Part shown: positions 9,806-19,010 of the stretch, in pieces
Position numbering within the stretch: position 1 is the stretch's first letter
How the letters are laid out: every line of letters starts with the position of its first letter
Origin: Paenarthrobacter nitroguajacolicus
GTDB lineage: Bacteria; Actinomycetota; Actinomycetes; Actinomycetales; Micrococcaceae
DNA length: 64,000 nucleotides
Direction of reading: 5' to 3'
Assembly (NCBI RefSeq): GCF_007786235.1
Contig: NZ_VNFK01000007.1
Span: forward strand, 124,001 to 188,000
The notes under the pieces: generated by a model
What the model saw: the letters and a program-made list of their open reading frames with translations, nothing else
Database searches by the model: none
Told to the model about the DNA's origin: nothing
Position numbers and translations under genes: made by a program

Positions 9806-10999
9806 ATGAGCCAATTCCTCGCCAAGATTCCCCGCGGCTGGCTGATCCTTGCCTGCATCGGCCTCATTGCCCTCAACATGCGCGGACCCTTCGTGGCCGT
9901 GGCGCCCGTGGTGGACCTGCTGCGGCAGGACCTGGGGTTCTCACCGGTGGAACTCGGGCTGCTGACCGGAATTCCGGTGCTCTGCTTCTCCCTCGCGTCC
10001 CCTTTGGCGTCGTTGGCAGGCCGCAGGCTGGGGGCTGAATTCGCCGTCATGCTCACTTTGCTGGGCGTGCTGGCCGGCGTGGTGATCCGCTCCAGCGGCG
10101 GGGGTGCGTTGGTGATGGCTGGAACGGTCATCATCGGCGTGGCCATCACCATCGGCAACATCGCGGTGCCGCTGATCATCCGGCGCGACTTCGCTCCCAG
10201 ACGGCAGGCCACCGCGATGGGCGTATACACGGCCGCCCTGAACATCGGCTCCTTCCTCACCTCCGTGGCCACCGCGCCGCTGGCGGAGCTGGTGGGCTGG
10301 CGGCTTGCCCTGGCCGCGAGTGCCCTGCTGGCCTTGGCCGCGATCCTGTTCTGGGTGCCCACTGTCGGTGCACGGCGCGCGTTCGTTCCGGCGGCCGTGC
10401 CTGTTGCTCCTGCTTCCTCGTCCGGCGGCGTTGCGGGCGTCCGTTGGCTGACCGTGGGCCTGACTCTTGGCTTCGCGGGCCAGGCCTTCTCCTACTACGG
10501 CGTCACCGCGTGGTTGCCGAGCTTCCTGTCCGACGAACTCGCCATGGGCACCGCCGAAGCCGGCGCGGGCTCCTCGCTCTTCCAGATCTTCGCGATTGTG
10601 GGCGGCTTGGGCGTTCCGCTCCTGGCCCGCTTCGCCAGTACGACGACGGTGGCGGTCACCTTGAGCGCGCTGTGGCTGACGGTCCCCGTGGGTTTACTGC
10701 TGGCCCCTGGTTTCTGGTGGCTGTGGTCCTCGCTGGGCGGGGTTGCCCAGGGCGGTGGCATCACGGTGATCTTCATTGCCATCATCCAGTTCGCCCATTC
10801 ACAGGCCGCCGCGGGGAAGATGTCCGCCGTGGTGCAGGGGGTGGGCTACTGCTTCGCCGCCCTGGCTCCCACCATTGTTGGGTACGTGCACAGTGTGTCC
10901 GACGGCTGGACGGTGCCGCTCTTCGTGATCCTCGGCTCGGTGCTCGCGTTCTGCGTGTGCACCACGTTGTCCGTGCGCTGGGTGGCCCGGCAGCGCTAG
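9806..10999 (+). CDS. MFS transporter, CynX/NimT-like
   Basis: A 397-residue, 12-span major facilitator protein. The N-terminal pattern ALNMRGPFVAVAPV and LGLLTGIPVLCFSLASPLA is typical of the CynX/NimT (cyanate/nitroimidazole) branch. Substrates in this branch vary and cannot be inferred. The gene stands alone, 85 bp after the ROK stop with a stem-loop between them, and converges on aceB across a region with two large hairpins. Confidence 0.85.
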   Translation: MSQFLAKIPRGWLILACIGLIALNMRGPFVAVAPVVDLLRQDLGFSPVELGLLTGIPVLCFSLASPLASLAGRRLGAEFAVMLTLLGVLAGVVIRSSGGGALVMAGTVIIGVAITIGNIAVPLIIRRDFAPRRQATAMGVYTAALNIGSFLTSVATAPLAELVGWRLALAASALLALAAILFWVPTVGARRAFVPAAVPVAPASSSGGVAGVRWLTVGLTLGFAGQAFSYYGVTAWLPSFLSDELAMGTAEAGAGSSLFQIFAIVGGLGVPLLARFASTTTVAVTLSALWLTVPVGLLLAPGFWWLWSSLGGVAQGGGITVIFIAIIQFAHSQAAAGKMSAVVQGVGYCFAALAPTIVGYVHSVSDGWTVPLFVILGSVLAFCVCTTLSVRWVARQR

Positions 11000-11039
11000 G
11001 TCGCTGTGCGGCGGGCGGGTTTGCCCCTTCCGCCGCCGA

Positions 11040-11099
11040 TTCGGGGGTTCCCTGCGGAGGATGCCGTTCGCACGGCATCCTGTGCAGCGAAACCCCGAA
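11040..11099. repeat. 60-bp near-perfect hairpin (convergent terminator or REP-like element)
   Basis: Nested complementary arms occur in order: TTCGGGGGTT (11040-11049) with AACCCCGAA (11091-11099, one bulged G), CTGC (11052-11055) with GCAG (11083-11086), and GGATGCCGT (11059-11067) with ACGGCATCC (11072-11080) around the loop TCGC. It lies between the convergent MFS and aceB genes, so it could terminate both. Its length exceeds an ordinary intrinsic terminator and there is no T-run. Confidence 0.7.
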
Positions 11100-11123
11100 C
11101 CGGGAGGTCCTGAGCATGGAAAT

Positions 11124-11198
11124 GCCCCGGTGCTGGGCTGCCTCCCCGACGGTCGGGGTCACTTGTTGCGAAGAGTGCAGGCAGCCCAGCGTCGGGGC
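11124..11198. repeat. 75-bp imperfect palindrome enclosing a second hairpin
   Basis: A 20-bp left arm (11124-11143) pairs with 11179-11198 at 18 of 20 positions. The left part of the interior holds a small perfect hairpin, CCCCGA and TCGGGG (11144-11158). Its right base is 15 bp from the aceB stop. Together with the preceding hairpin it fills nearly all of the MFS/aceB convergent gap. Confidence 0.7.
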
Positions 11199-11212
11199 TT
11201 GGTTCGTCGCTG

Positions 11213-12865
11213 CTAGGCGGCGACGAGTTCCTCCTCCGTGGCCTCTTCACGGGCCTCGGTGAGGAAGCGGGCGTACGCCGGAATGGTCAGGAACGTGGGG
11301 AACTCCTCGGCCAGCGTGACTTCCTCGAAGATGGCGCGGGCATCAGCGAATCGGTCGCCGTCGAAGCGTTCCAGGCGGGCGAATTCCTCGTCCAACAGGT
11401 CCTCCACCCATTCACGGGTGATGATGTCGCCGTTCTCGACGATGGCGTGGGAGTGAATCCACTGCCACAACTGGGAACGGGAGATCTCCGCGGTGGCGGC
11501 GTCCTCCATGAGGTTGTGGATGGCCACAGCCCCGTTGCCCCGCAGCCAGGACTCGATGTAGCGGATGCCCACCTCGATGTTCAGCCGAACCCCGGACTCC
11601 GTGATGGTGCCCTCGGTGCTGGCGATGTCGATGAGTGCGCGGTCATCCGGCGTGACGTCCTCGCGGCTGCGGTCCAGCTGGTTGGGGCGGTCTCCAAGAA
11701 CCTCGTCGAAGACCGAGCGGCATACCGGCACCAGGTCCGGGTGCGCCACCCAGGAGCCGTCGAAACCGTCGTTGGCTTCGCGGGTCTTGTCCGCACGGAC
11801 CTTCTCGAACGACGCCGTGTTGGCCGCCTCGTCCTTCCGGTTCGGGACCGCTGCTGCCATGCCCCCAATTGCCATGGCACCGCGGCGGTGGCAAGCCCGG
11901 ACCAACTGTTCGGTGTAGGCCCGCATGAACGGCTGGGTCATGGTTACCTGGCCGCGGTCCGGGAGCACGAAGCGCGGACCCCGGGTGCGGAAGTTCTTGA
12001 TCAGGGAGAAGATGTAGTCCCAGCGCCCGGCATTCAAGCCGCTCGCATGGTCGCGCAGTTCGTACAGGATCTCCTCCATCTCGAAGGCTGCCGTGATGGT
12101 TTCAATCAAGACCGTGGCGCGGATGGTGCCCTGCGGAATGCCGAGCAGATCCTGTGCCAGGACGAAAATGTCATTCCACAAGCGGGCTTCGAGGTGGTTC
12201 TCGATCTTCGGCAGGTAGAAGTACGGGCCTTTGCCCTGAGCGAGCAGGCGGCGGGCGTTGTGGAAGAAGAACAGGCCGAAGTCCACGATGCCGCCGGCGA
12301 TCGGCTTGCCGTCGATCAGCATGTGCTTCTCCGGCAGGTGCCAGCCACGCGGGCGGACCACGATGGTGGGCAGGTCCTCGGCCGACTTGAGCTTGTATTC
12401 CTTGCCCTCAGGGGTGGTGAAATCGATCCGGCGTTCCAAGGCGTCCGTCAGGTTCAACTGCCCCTGGATGACGTTTCGCCACGTCGGCGTGGACGAATCC
12501 TCCATGTCGGCCAGCCACACCTTGGCGCCGGAGTTCAGGGCGTTGATGGTCATCTTCTTGTCCACCGGACCGGTGATCTCGACGCGACGATCCTCCAAGC
12601 CCGGAGCCGGGGGAGCCACGCGCCAGGACGGATCGTTCCGGATTGCCTCAGTCTGCGGCAGGAAACGGGGGTCTTGGCCGCTGGAAATCTGGTTGCGGCG
12701 TGCATGCCGCGCTTGCATCAGCTCCTGACGACGATCAGCCGTAGCCCGGTGCAGTTGGCCGATGAACTCCAAAGCGTCCGGCGTGAGGACCTCGTTCTGC
12801 CGGCAAATGGGCTGCGCGGTCAAGGTAATGCCATTGATAGTGAAGTTGTCAGTGAAGCTGTTCAT
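11213..12865 (-). CDS. aceB: Malate synthase A
   Basis: Cytoplasmic glyoxylate-shunt enzyme condensing acetyl-CoA with glyoxylate to malate. At 550 residues it has the length of isoform A. Recognisable segments are [26 protein letters not shown], the Mg-binding region [15 protein letters not shown] and [20 protein letters not shown], plus [18 protein letters not shown] near the C-terminal catalytic region. The ATG at 12863-12865 has AAAGGA seven bases upstream. It follows aceA on the same strand with a 92-bp gap that contains a 66-bp palindromic repeat. Acetate or fatty-acid control by the nearby RamB protein is expected from corynebacterial work. Confidence 0.96.
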   Translation of the reverse strand: MNSFTDNFTINGITLTAQPICRQNEVLTPDALEFIGQLHRATADRRQELMQARHARRNQISSGQDPRFLPQTEAIRNDPSWRVAPPAPGLEDRRVEITGPVDKKMTINALNSGAKVWLADMEDSSTPTWRNVIQGQLNLTDALERRIDFTTPEGKEYKLKSAEDLPTIVVRPRGWHLPEKHMLIDGKPIAGGIVDFGLFFFHNARRLLAQGKGPYFYLPKIENHLEARLWNDIFVLAQDLLGIPQGTIRATVLIETITAAFEMEEILYELRDHASGLNAGRWDYIFSLIKNFRTRGPRFVLPDRGQVTMTQPFMRAYTEQLVRACHRRGAMAIGGMAAAVPNRKDEAANTASFEKVRADKTREANDGFDGSWVAHPDLVPVCRSVFDEVLGDRPNQLDRSREDVTPDDRALIDIASTEGTITESGVRLNIEVGIRYIESWLRGNGAVAIHNLMEDAATAEISRSQLWQWIHSHAIVENGDIITREWVEDLLDEEFARLERFDGDRFADARAIFEEVTLAEEFPTFLTIPAYARFLTEAREEATEEELVAA

Positions 12866-12884
12866 GGGAATGTCCTTTCAAGGT

Positions 12885-12950
12885 CCCAACTGACTGGCAG
12901 TAGTGGTTGTTCTGAGCCTTCAAAACAACCACTACTGCTATCTAGTTGGG
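12885..12950. repeat. 66-bp palindromic repeat, copy A
   Basis: Outer arms CCCAACT (12885-12891) and AGTTGGG (12944-12950) enclose a perfect 15-bp inner stem (12897-12911 with 12924-12938). The loop contains TGA/TCA, which can extend pairing. Copies of identical or near-identical design occur at 46548-46613 and 63957-64000. This copy lies between aceA and aceB, where the transcript hairpin could reduce read-through into aceB. Confidence 0.9.
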
Positions 12951-12957
12951 CAAGTTC

Positions 12958-14289
12958 TTAGTGGAATTGGCCTTCTTCGGTGGATCCCACCAGGGCCAAA
13001 GTGGATGCGTTCGGGTTGAGCGCGGTTGCGATGTCGTCGAAGTAGCCGGTGCCGACTTCGCGCTGGTGCTTGGTGGCGGTGTAGCCGCGGGACTCGGAGG
13101 CGAATTCCTTTTCCTGGAGCTCGACGTAGGCGCTCATGCCTTCACGTGCGTAGCCGTGGGCGAGGTCGAACATCGAGTAGTTCAGGGCGTGGAAGCCGGC
13201 CAAAGTGATGAACTGGAACGTGAAGCCCATGGCACCGAGTTCGCGCTGGAACTTGGCGATGGTGGTGTCGTCCAGGTGCTTGCGCCAGTTGAAGGACGGG
13301 GAGCAGTTGTAGGAGAGCATCTGGTCCGGGAACTCGGCCTTGACCGATTCGGCGAACTTGCGGGCCAACTCCAGGTCCGGGGTGCCGGTCTCCATCCAGA
13401 TGAGGTCGGAGTACGGTGCGTAGGCCTTGGCGCGGGCGATGCAGGGTTCGATGCCGTTGCGGACTTTGTAGAAGCCCTCAGCGGTACGTTCGCCGGTGAT
13501 GAATTCCTGGTCCCGCTCGTCGACGTCGGAGGTGATCAGCGTTGCTGCTTCGGCGTCGGTGCGGGCGATGACCACCGTCGGGGTACCGGCGACGTCGGCT
13601 GCCAGGCGGGCTGCGTTCAGGGTCCGGATGTGCTGCTGGGTGGGGATCAGCACCTTGCCGCCCAGGTGGCCGCACTTCTTTTCCGAAGCGAGCTGGTCTT
13701 CCCAGTGAACGCCCGAGGCGCCGGCGGTAATCATGGATTTCATGAGTTCGTAGGCGTTCAGCGGGCCACCGAAGCCGGCTTCAGCGTCGGCGACGATCGG
13801 GACCAGCCAGTCTTCAACGGTCTTGACGCCTTCGGCATACTCGATCTGGTCTGCGCGGAGCAAGGCGTTGTTGATACGACGGACAACCTGCGGCACCGAG
13901 TTGGCCGGGTACAGGGACTGGTCCGGGTAGGTCTGGCCCGACAGGTTGGCGTCGGCGGCGACCTGCCAGCCGGAGAGGTAGATGGCGCGGAGGCCGGCCT
14001 TGACCTGCTGCACAGCCTGGTTACCGGTCAGTGCGCCCAGGGCATTGGTGTAGCCGCCGGTGGGAGCTTCCTCGGTGAGCTGCTTCCAGAGCTTCTCCGA
14101 ACCGCGCCGGGCCAGGGTGTGCTCTTCGGAGACGCGGCCACGGAGGCGGACGACGTCGGAAGCCGAGTAATCACGGGTGACGCCTTCCCACCGCGGGTTG
14201 GCGGACCATTCGAGTTCCAGCGCTGCTGCCTGCTCGCTTGCTGTCTCCTGTGTGGAGTGCTGTTCTGCTGGTTCAAACGATGCGGTCAT
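12958..14289 (-). CDS. aceA: Isocitrate lyase
   Basis: Glyoxylate-shunt enzyme cleaving isocitrate to glyoxylate and succinate, 443 residues. The catalytic loop [13 protein letters not shown] carries the active-site Cys, and [23 protein letters not shown] and [14 protein letters not shown] match the family. It starts at ATG 14287-14289 with AGGAGA six bases ahead. It is divergent from the ramB gene and upstream of aceB, the same regulatory logic as in Corynebacterium, although there aceA and aceB are themselves divergent. Confidence 0.97.
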   Translation of the reverse strand: MTASFEPAEQHSTQETASEQAAALELEWSANPRWEGVTRDYSASDVVRLRGRVSEEHTLARRGSEKLWKQLTEEAPTGGYTNALGALTGNQAVQQVKAGLRAIYLSGWQVAADANLSGQTYPDQSLYPANSVPQVVRRINNALLRADQIEYAEGVKTVEDWLVPIVADAEAGFGGPLNAYELMKSMITAGASGVHWEDQLASEKKCGHLGGKVLIPTQQHIRTLNAARLAADVAGTPTVVIARTDAEAATLITSDVDERDQEFITGERTAEGFYKVRNGIEPCIARAKAYAPYSDLIWMETGTPDLELARKFAESVKAEFPDQMLSYNCSPSFNWRKHLDDTTIAKFQRELGAMGFTFQFITLAGFHALNYSMFDLAHGYAREGMSAYVELQEKEFASESRGYTATKHQREVGTGYFDDIATALNPNASTLALVGSTEEGQFH

Positions 14290-14440
14290 TGCATGTCTCC
14301 TAATAATCCAAGCGGGGCTGCCCGGGCCGGCCTCCGCTGCACCTTTGCTGCATCGGCCGGCTTACCCGGGGTCTGTATTTCTTTTTCGTAAGACCTACTT
14401 TTCTGCACTTCCAAGAGGGTTGCTAGAGGAAAACTATGGA

Positions 14441-14466
14441 AAGAAATGCACTTCTTCGCGTATTCT
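14441..14466 (+). promoter_or_regulatory. Candidate ramB promoter and operator
   Basis: AAGAA (14441-14445) and TTCTT (14452-14456) form a perfect inverted repeat. It is followed by TATTCT (14461-14466), a -10-like hexamer seven bases before the ATG at 14473. This spacing would make a leaderless or nearly leaderless ramB transcript with an overlapping operator. No clear -35 is seen. Confidence 0.35.
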
Positions 14467-14472
14467 CAAGAA

Positions 14473-15960
14473 ATGTCGCCTGTGAGCTGGAATCGCGAAG
14501 TCGCGTCGCCGCCGTTGTCCCCTGCGTCCCCCGAACTGGACGTCATCAGCCTTGGCCGCCGCGTGCGCCATTTGCGCAAACAGGCGGGACTGACGCTCGA
14601 TGACCTAAGTGCCGCCGTCGGGACCGCTCCAAGCCAGCTGAGCCTGATCGAAAACGGCAAGCGCGAACCCAAACTGGGGCTGCTGCAGCAGCTTGCTGCC
14701 TCCCTCAACGTGAGCATCGACCAGCTGCTCGGGGCCGAACCGCCCAGCCGTCGCGCTGCCCTGGAAATAGAGCTGGAGCGGTACCAGCGCGGACCGCTCT
14801 ACGAATCGTTGAACCTGCCCAAAATCCGCATCAGCTCGCGGCTTCCGCTGGATGTGCTGGAGTCGCAGGTGGGGCTGCTTCAGGAGCTCGAACGCAAACT
14901 TAATGAGCAAGTCGCGACGCCGGAAGAGGCCCGCCGCGCGAACGGCGAGTTGCGTGCCATGATGCGTGAGCGCGGTAACTATTTCCCCGAGTATGAAGCC
15001 GAAGCGCAGAAGGTCCTCAAGGGGGTTGGTTACACCACGGGTCCGTTGAGCCAGCACGTCATTGCAGACATCGCTGAGAACCTTGGTTTCAGCCTGCATC
15101 ACGTGGGCGATCTGCCACATTCCACGCGGTCGGTGACTGACTTGAAGAACCGCAGAATTTATCTGACGCAGAACCAGCGCCAGGATCACGACCCCCGCTC
15201 AGTCCTGCTTCAGGCCCTGGGTCACTATGTCCTGGGGCATGAGACTCCGCGTAACTACGGCGATTTCCTGGCGCAGCGGGTGGCCACCAACTACTTCGCT
15301 GCGGCATTGCTGCTGCCGGAGCAGGCCACGGTGGAGTTCCTCCAAAAGGCCAAGGCCGCCAAGGAGATCGCAGTGGAGGACATCCGCGACGCCTTCGCCG
15401 TGTCCTACGAAACAGCTGCGCACCGGTTCACGAACCTCGCCACCAAGCACCTGGGCATCACCACACACTTCCAGAAGACGCACCAATCCGGCATCATCTA
15501 CAAGGCCTACGAGAACGATGGCGTGACCTTCCCGCAGGACCACACCGGGGCGATCGAGGGGCAGCCGTCGTGCAAGGCATGGACATCCCGGGCCGTTTTC
15601 GATGTGCCGGACAAGTTCAGCGCCTACAGCCAGTACACGGATACGCCGTCGGGCACGTACTGGTGCACGGCCCGTACGGAGCGCTCCGCAGCCGGGGAGT
15701 TTTCGTTGAGCATTGGCGTGCCGTACCAGCACGTGAAGTGGTTCCGTGGCCGAGAGACGACTGCCCGTGCCACATCCAACTGCCCGGACCCGAACTGCTG
15801 CAAGCGGCCCCCGGCTTCTTTGGCGAACGAGTGGGCCGGTAACGCGTGGCCCTCCGCCCGGGCCCACTCGCACCTGCTCGCAGCCATGCCTCCGGGTGCG
15901 TTCCCCGGCGTGGACGAGACCGAGGTGTACTCCTTCCTTGCGGCGCACTCCGAGCGCTGA
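14473..15960 (+). CDS. ramB: RamB-type regulator of acetate metabolism (XRE HTH plus ImmA/IrrE-like domain)
   Basis: Transcription factor of the RamB family, about 495 residues. The XRE helix-turn-helix is LGRRVRHLRKQAGLTLDDLS...PSQLSLIENGKREP. It is followed by a coiled region and the short-chain-fatty-acyl regulator domain with an ImmA/IrrE-like core (LLQALGHYVLGHETPRNYGDFL). A Cys-rich C-terminal stretch contains CPDPNCCKRPP. In Corynebacterium, RamB represses aceA, aceB and pta-ack; here the divergent position to aceA supports the same role. An alternative ATG at 14446 would add nine residues but falls inside an inverted repeat. A pair of 32-bp-spaced motifs follows the stop. Confidence 0.88.
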   Translation: MSPVSWNREVASPPLSPASPELDVISLGRRVRHLRKQAGLTLDDLSAAVGTAPSQLSLIENGKREPKLGLLQQLAASLNVSIDQLLGAEPPSRRAALEIELERYQRGPLYESLNLPKIRISSRLPLDVLESQVGLLQELERKLNEQVATPEEARRANGELRAMMRERGNYFPEYEAEAQKVLKGVGYTTGPLSQHVIADIAENLGFSLHHVGDLPHSTRSVTDLKNRRIYLTQNQRQDHDPRSVLLQALGHYVLGHETPRNYGDFLAQRVATNYFAAALLLPEQATVEFLQKAKAAKEIAVEDIRDAFAVSYETAAHRFTNLATKHLGITTHFQKTHQSGIIYKAYENDGVTFPQDHTGAIEGQPSCKAWTSRAVFDVPDKFSAYSQYTDTPSGTYWCTARTERSAAGEFSLSIGVPYQHVKWFRGRETTARATSNCPDPNCCKRPPASLANEWAGNAWPSARAHSHLLAAMPPGAFPGVDETEVYSFLAAHSER

Positions 15961-15962
15961 CG

Positions 15963-16005
15963 CTCTCTCACATTCCAGCAGCATTTGGCGATCCCTCTCT
16001 CACAT
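15963..16005. repeat. 32-bp-phased CTCTCTCACAT motif pair
   Basis: CTCTCTCACAT occurs at 15963-15973 and 15995-16005, exactly 32 bp apart, directly after the ramB stop. The spacer ends TTTGGCGATCC, nearly the same as the spacer after ppc at 59901-59921, so both belong to one repeat family. Confidence 0.85.
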
Positions 16006-16139
16006 CGCGTGTGCCTGAGTTTGGGCTCTTGAGAGGCAGCCCTCGCAGAAAGGTTCGGTGCGGGGCTGCGGACCACCGGGTTGCGACTGATTCGAGCGAC
16101 ACTTGACTCTGACACTGTGGAAGGCGGGAGAACTAAGAC

Positions 16140-16943
16140 ATGTTATCCATCGGAGCTTTCGCGCAGATCGGGCAGGTGACCCACCGCATGCTTCGGCATT
16201 GGGATGCCGCAGGTCTGCTCGTGCCAACTCACGTGGACGAGTACAGCGGCTACAGATCCTATGATCCTTCTCAACTTGAGCGTCTGCATCGAATCGTTGC
16301 CCTGCGCCAGCTTGGTTTCGGTCTCAATGACATTTCGTCGATTCTTGACCAAGGCGTCGAGGCTGATCGCATCGCAGCTCTGTTGCGGATCCGCCGCGCA
16401 GAGGTGGAGCAGGAACATCAGATCGCTGCTGGCCGTCTCCTTGACGTGCAACGGCGGCTCCATCTCATCGAGAAAGAGAATCACATGTCCCAGATCGAGA
16501 TTATCGAGAAACCCCTGCCCGCCGTCCGTCTCGCAGCCCGCCGCGCGGTCGTAGCAGACCAACCTGAGGTCGCCGGTATCGTGGGCCCCTCCTTTGACGC
16601 TGTTGCCGAGGTCATCGGCGATGAGTGTGGGGTTCTGACAACGCCGGTCGCGCAGTACCAGACCGTTGAAGAGGGCCTGCAGATCATTGCCGGCTACGCC
16701 TATGGGGGACCCGCAGGTGAAGGCTTCGAGATCATCGAACTTCCCGCCGTGGAAACTGCTGTTTGCGGGGTCCACCTGGGCTCCATGGACCACATTGCCG
16801 AGAGCTGGCAGGCTCTCCACGCTGAGATATTCGCGCGGGGGCTTGTCCATTCAGGGCCATGCCGGGAATTGTATGTCCGAGCGATTTCAGAGGATCAGTC
16901 CGACTGGGTTACCGAGTTGCAGCAGCCTGTTCGCCGCGTCTAA
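16140..16943 (+). CDS. MerR family regulator with GyrI-like effector domain
   Basis: A 267-residue BmrR-type regulator. The N-terminal MerR DNA-binding domain reads IGAFAQIGQVTHRMLRHWDAAGLL and then GYRSYDPSQL. A helical linker (about 75-110) leads to a GyrI-like small-molecule-binding domain (about 117-260), starting IEIIEKPLPAVRLAARR. Such proteins bind hydrophobic cations or drugs and activate efflux genes. No efflux gene is adjacent, so the target is unknown or is the gene itself. GGGAG lies about ten bases before the ATG. Base composition looks somewhat less GC-rich than neighbours, which could hint at acquisition. Confidence 0.85.
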   Translation: MLSIGAFAQIGQVTHRMLRHWDAAGLLVPTHVDEYSGYRSYDPSQLERLHRIVALRQLGFGLNDISSILDQGVEADRIAALLRIRRAEVEQEHQIAAGRLLDVQRRLHLIEKENHMSQIEIIEKPLPAVRLAARRAVVADQPEVAGIVGPSFDAVAEVIGDECGVLTTPVAQYQTVEEGLQIIAGYAYGGPAGEGFEIIELPAVETAVCGVHLGSMDHIAESWQALHAEIFARGLVHSGPCRELYVRAISEDQSDWVTELQQPVRRV

Positions 16944-17081
16944 GGCAATCCATGGTTCTTCCCATTGCTCGAATTGGAGATCCTTGCAGGGGGTAGGGCG
17001 CCCGTGGAGGATCACCCGCCCGTGGCTGGTCGAGGTGGCTTTGAATCAACACCTTGAATAAACGAGGGGCAGGAGTGGGGA

Positions 17082-17696
17082 TCAGCGGACCAGCCGCTGC
17101 ACCAGCACCGCTGCGGCGTTGACTACCTCGTCCGCCTCGCGCTTGGTGGCACTCAATGCCACTTCCTGGCCCGACACCGTCACGATGTCCGTGATCACGG
17201 CAACGGTGAGCCGGCCCAAGGTGTCGTCACTGGTCCCGAGGAGTACCGAATTTTGGCGGACCCACTCGCGTCCGCGTTCGCGCCGCAAAACCTCGAAGCC
17301 CGGGGGAGTGTCGCCTTCAATGAACACCCGCTCCAGCTCCCGGTGCTTCCAGGTGTAGTCGAAGTAGCTGCGGCTGCCCACGTTGAAGAGCGCCAGGGGA
17401 TCGTTTTCGCCGGCCTTGCGGGCTTTGGCCACGGCCGCTGCAACGAGTCTCTCGTGCTCGTTTTGGTAGTCGTCCCACAGGGCAAGGAAGAGCTCGGTCT
17501 TGCCGCCGAAGTGGTGGTAGAGGCTGCCGACGCTCGACCCTGCGCGGGAAACGATGTCGGAGATGCTCGCGTCGGTGAAGCCATGTTCGACGAACACTTC
17601 GGTGGCCGCGTCCAACAGGGTGCGCTGGGTTGCCGCGGTGCGGGTCCACTGCCAGGAGCCCGCGTTGCTGGCAACGTCGGAGGTCTTGCGGACCAT
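17082..17696 (-). CDS. TetR family transcriptional regulator
   Basis: A 204-residue one-component repressor. The TetR helix-turn-helix covers about residues 25-70: LLDAATEVFVEHGFTDASIS followed by VGSLYHHFGGKTELFLAL. The C-terminal ligand domain is not recognisable in detail. It is divergent from a cytochrome b/b6-domain gene, with a 303-bp intergenic region carrying two palindromes. Control of that gene and of itself is the likely role. Confidence 0.88.
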   Translation of the reverse strand: MVRKTSDVASNAGSWQWTRTAATQRTLLDAATEVFVEHGFTDASISDIVSRAGSSVGSLYHHFGGKTELFLALWDDYQNEHERLVAAAVAKARKAGENDPLALFNVGSRSYFDYTWKHRELERVFIEGDTPPGFEVLRRERGREWVRQNSVLLGTSDDTLGRLTVAVITDIVTVSGQEVALSATKREADEVVNAAAVLVQRLVR

Positions 17697-17846
17697 GGTG
17701 ATGCTCCTCCCGCAGTCAGGACGAAGACCGGAGTGTCGACCCCGGCTATTTTTGGAATCCTACCCTCGGAAGAATCCACATAGCCAGCAGCAAGCCTTGA
17801 CGGACTTATGAATCAGAGGAAATAATTCTGGAAGTCTGTTCTAGAA

Positions 17847-17866
17847 ATACATGTTGCGGCATGTAT
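17847..17866. promoter_or_regulatory. 20-bp TetR-like operator
   Basis: ATACATG (17847-17853) and CATGTAT (17860-17866) are perfect 7-bp inverted arms with a 6-bp centre. The site lies midway between the divergent TetR and cytochrome b genes, the usual place for an autoregulatory TetR site. Beyond this and the next palindrome, nothing is recognised in the 303-bp stretch 17697-17999. Confidence 0.5.
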
Positions 17867-17944
17867 CCGAATGCTGCGATTTTTGACGTCGGACGCCCCG
17901 AAACCCGGGTGCCGTTTTCACCGTCGGGCTGCAACTGGTTGAAT

Positions 17945-17956
17945 CGCTATATAGCG
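17945..17956. promoter_or_regulatory. CGCTATATAGCG palindrome
   Basis: A perfect 12-bp palindrome 44 bp upstream of the cytochrome b start, flanked on both sides by CAACTGGT. It could be a second regulator site or core promoter element of the cytochrome b gene. Confidence 0.4.
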
Positions 17957-17999
17957 CCAACTGGTCGCAGCCAAACAAGCCAGAGAGGAACGCGGCCTG

Positions 18000-18932
18000 A
18001 TGTCCGTTTCAAGCAAGTCGTCCGGGATCACGTCGAACAGGTGGTTCAAGCCCGTCGTCGTCACCGCAGGAGCTTTGGTGGTGGCCCTGATCCTGGTGCT
18101 CGTCGCGCAATGGCTGCGGACCCTTCAACCGGTCCAGCAATTCCTGGTGGACTACCCCGGGCACTCGGCAGTTCCTGAAGGCACTCCCACTGGCTTCCCC
18201 GCCTGGCTGGGGTGGCAACACTTCCTGAACATGTTCTTCATCGTCCTGATCATCCGGTCGGGGTGGCAAGTGCGGACCACCACGCGTCCGGCCGCAAACT
18301 GGACCCGGAACAACAAGGGCTTCATCAAGACCAAGAACCCGCCAACCAAGATCAGCCTGGATCTGTGGTTCCACCTGACGCTGGATGCCCTCTGGGTTCT
18401 GAACGGCATCATCTTCATCGTGCTGCTCTTCGCCACCGGCCAATGGTTGAGGATCGTCCCCACCACCTGGGATGTCTTCCCCAACGCCATCTCAGCGGGA
18501 CTGCAGTACGCTTCGCTGAACTGGCCAGTCGAGAACGGCTGGAACAACTACAACAGCCTCCAGCTCCTGACCTACTTCATCACGGTGTTCATCGCAGCAC
18601 CTTTGGCCATCATTACCGGCCTTCGGATGTCCGGTGCATGGCCCAAGAAGGCCGCAATCAACAAGTTCTACCCGATCGAACTGGCCCGCAAGATCCACTT
18701 CCCGGTGATGATCTACTTCGTTGCCTTCGTGATCGTCCACGTGACACTGGTGCTGGCCACGGGCGCGCTGAGAAACCTCAACCATATGTACGCCTCGAAC
18801 GACGACAACAACAGCTGGTGGGGGTTCGGTATCTTCGCGGCTTCGATCATCTTCACGGCGGCAGCCTGGTTCCTTGCCCGCCCGCTGTTCCTCCGACCCA
18901 TCGCCTCACTCATGGGTAAGGTCTCGCGCTGA
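18000..18932 (+). CDS. Cytochrome b/b6-domain membrane protein
   Basis: A 310-residue integral membrane protein of the bacterial cytochrome b561/formate-dehydrogenase-gamma type. Hydrophobic spans lie near residues 18-37, 73-87, 129-147, 188-207, 234-255 and 275-295. Histidines on or next to spans that could bind two b-haems are H74, H125, H233 and H247. Such subunits pass electrons between quinone and a periplasmic molybdo- or metallo-protein. No partner oxidoreductase is adjacent, which is odd. GAGAGGAACGCGGCC precedes the ATG. It is probably controlled by the divergent TetR protein and ends at a good terminator. Confidence 0.8.
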   Translation: MSVSSKSSGITSNRWFKPVVVTAGALVVALILVLVAQWLRTLQPVQQFLVDYPGHSAVPEGTPTGFPAWLGWQHFLNMFFIVLIIRSGWQVRTTTRPAANWTRNNKGFIKTKNPPTKISLDLWFHLTLDALWVLNGIIFIVLLFATGQWLRIVPTTWDVFPNAISAGLQYASLNWPVENGWNNYNSLQLLTYFITVFIAAPLAIITGLRMSGAWPKKAAINKFYPIELARKIHFPVMIYFVAFVIVHVTLVLATGALRNLNHMYASNDDNNSWWGFGIFAASIIFTAAAWFLARPLFLRPIASLMGKVSR

Positions 18933-18960
18933 CCCGCACGCAAGAACCCGCACGCAAAGA

Positions 18961-18995
18961 AACAGCCGCCCCGGAAGCGATCCAGGGCGGCTGTT
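18961..18995. terminator. Bidirectional terminator
   Basis: A perfect 11-bp stem (AACAGCCGCCC at 18961-18971 with GGGCGGCTGTT at 18985-18995) lies between the convergent cytochrome b and kinase genes. It can serve both strands. Confidence 0.8.
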
Positions 18996-19010
18996 CTCGT
19001 TGTGCAAGAG

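Noticed and set aside
12946..14391. Long plus-strand open frame opposite aceA
   Set aside because: Composition is that of an antisense shadow of a GC-rich gene and it has no family features; the same holds for the frame at 11447-12961 opposite aceB.
14290..14440. Canonical RamB binding sites (AA/GAACTTTGCAAA type) in the aceA/ramB gap
   Set aside because: Only a weak ACCTTTGCTGCA was seen; not close enough to call.
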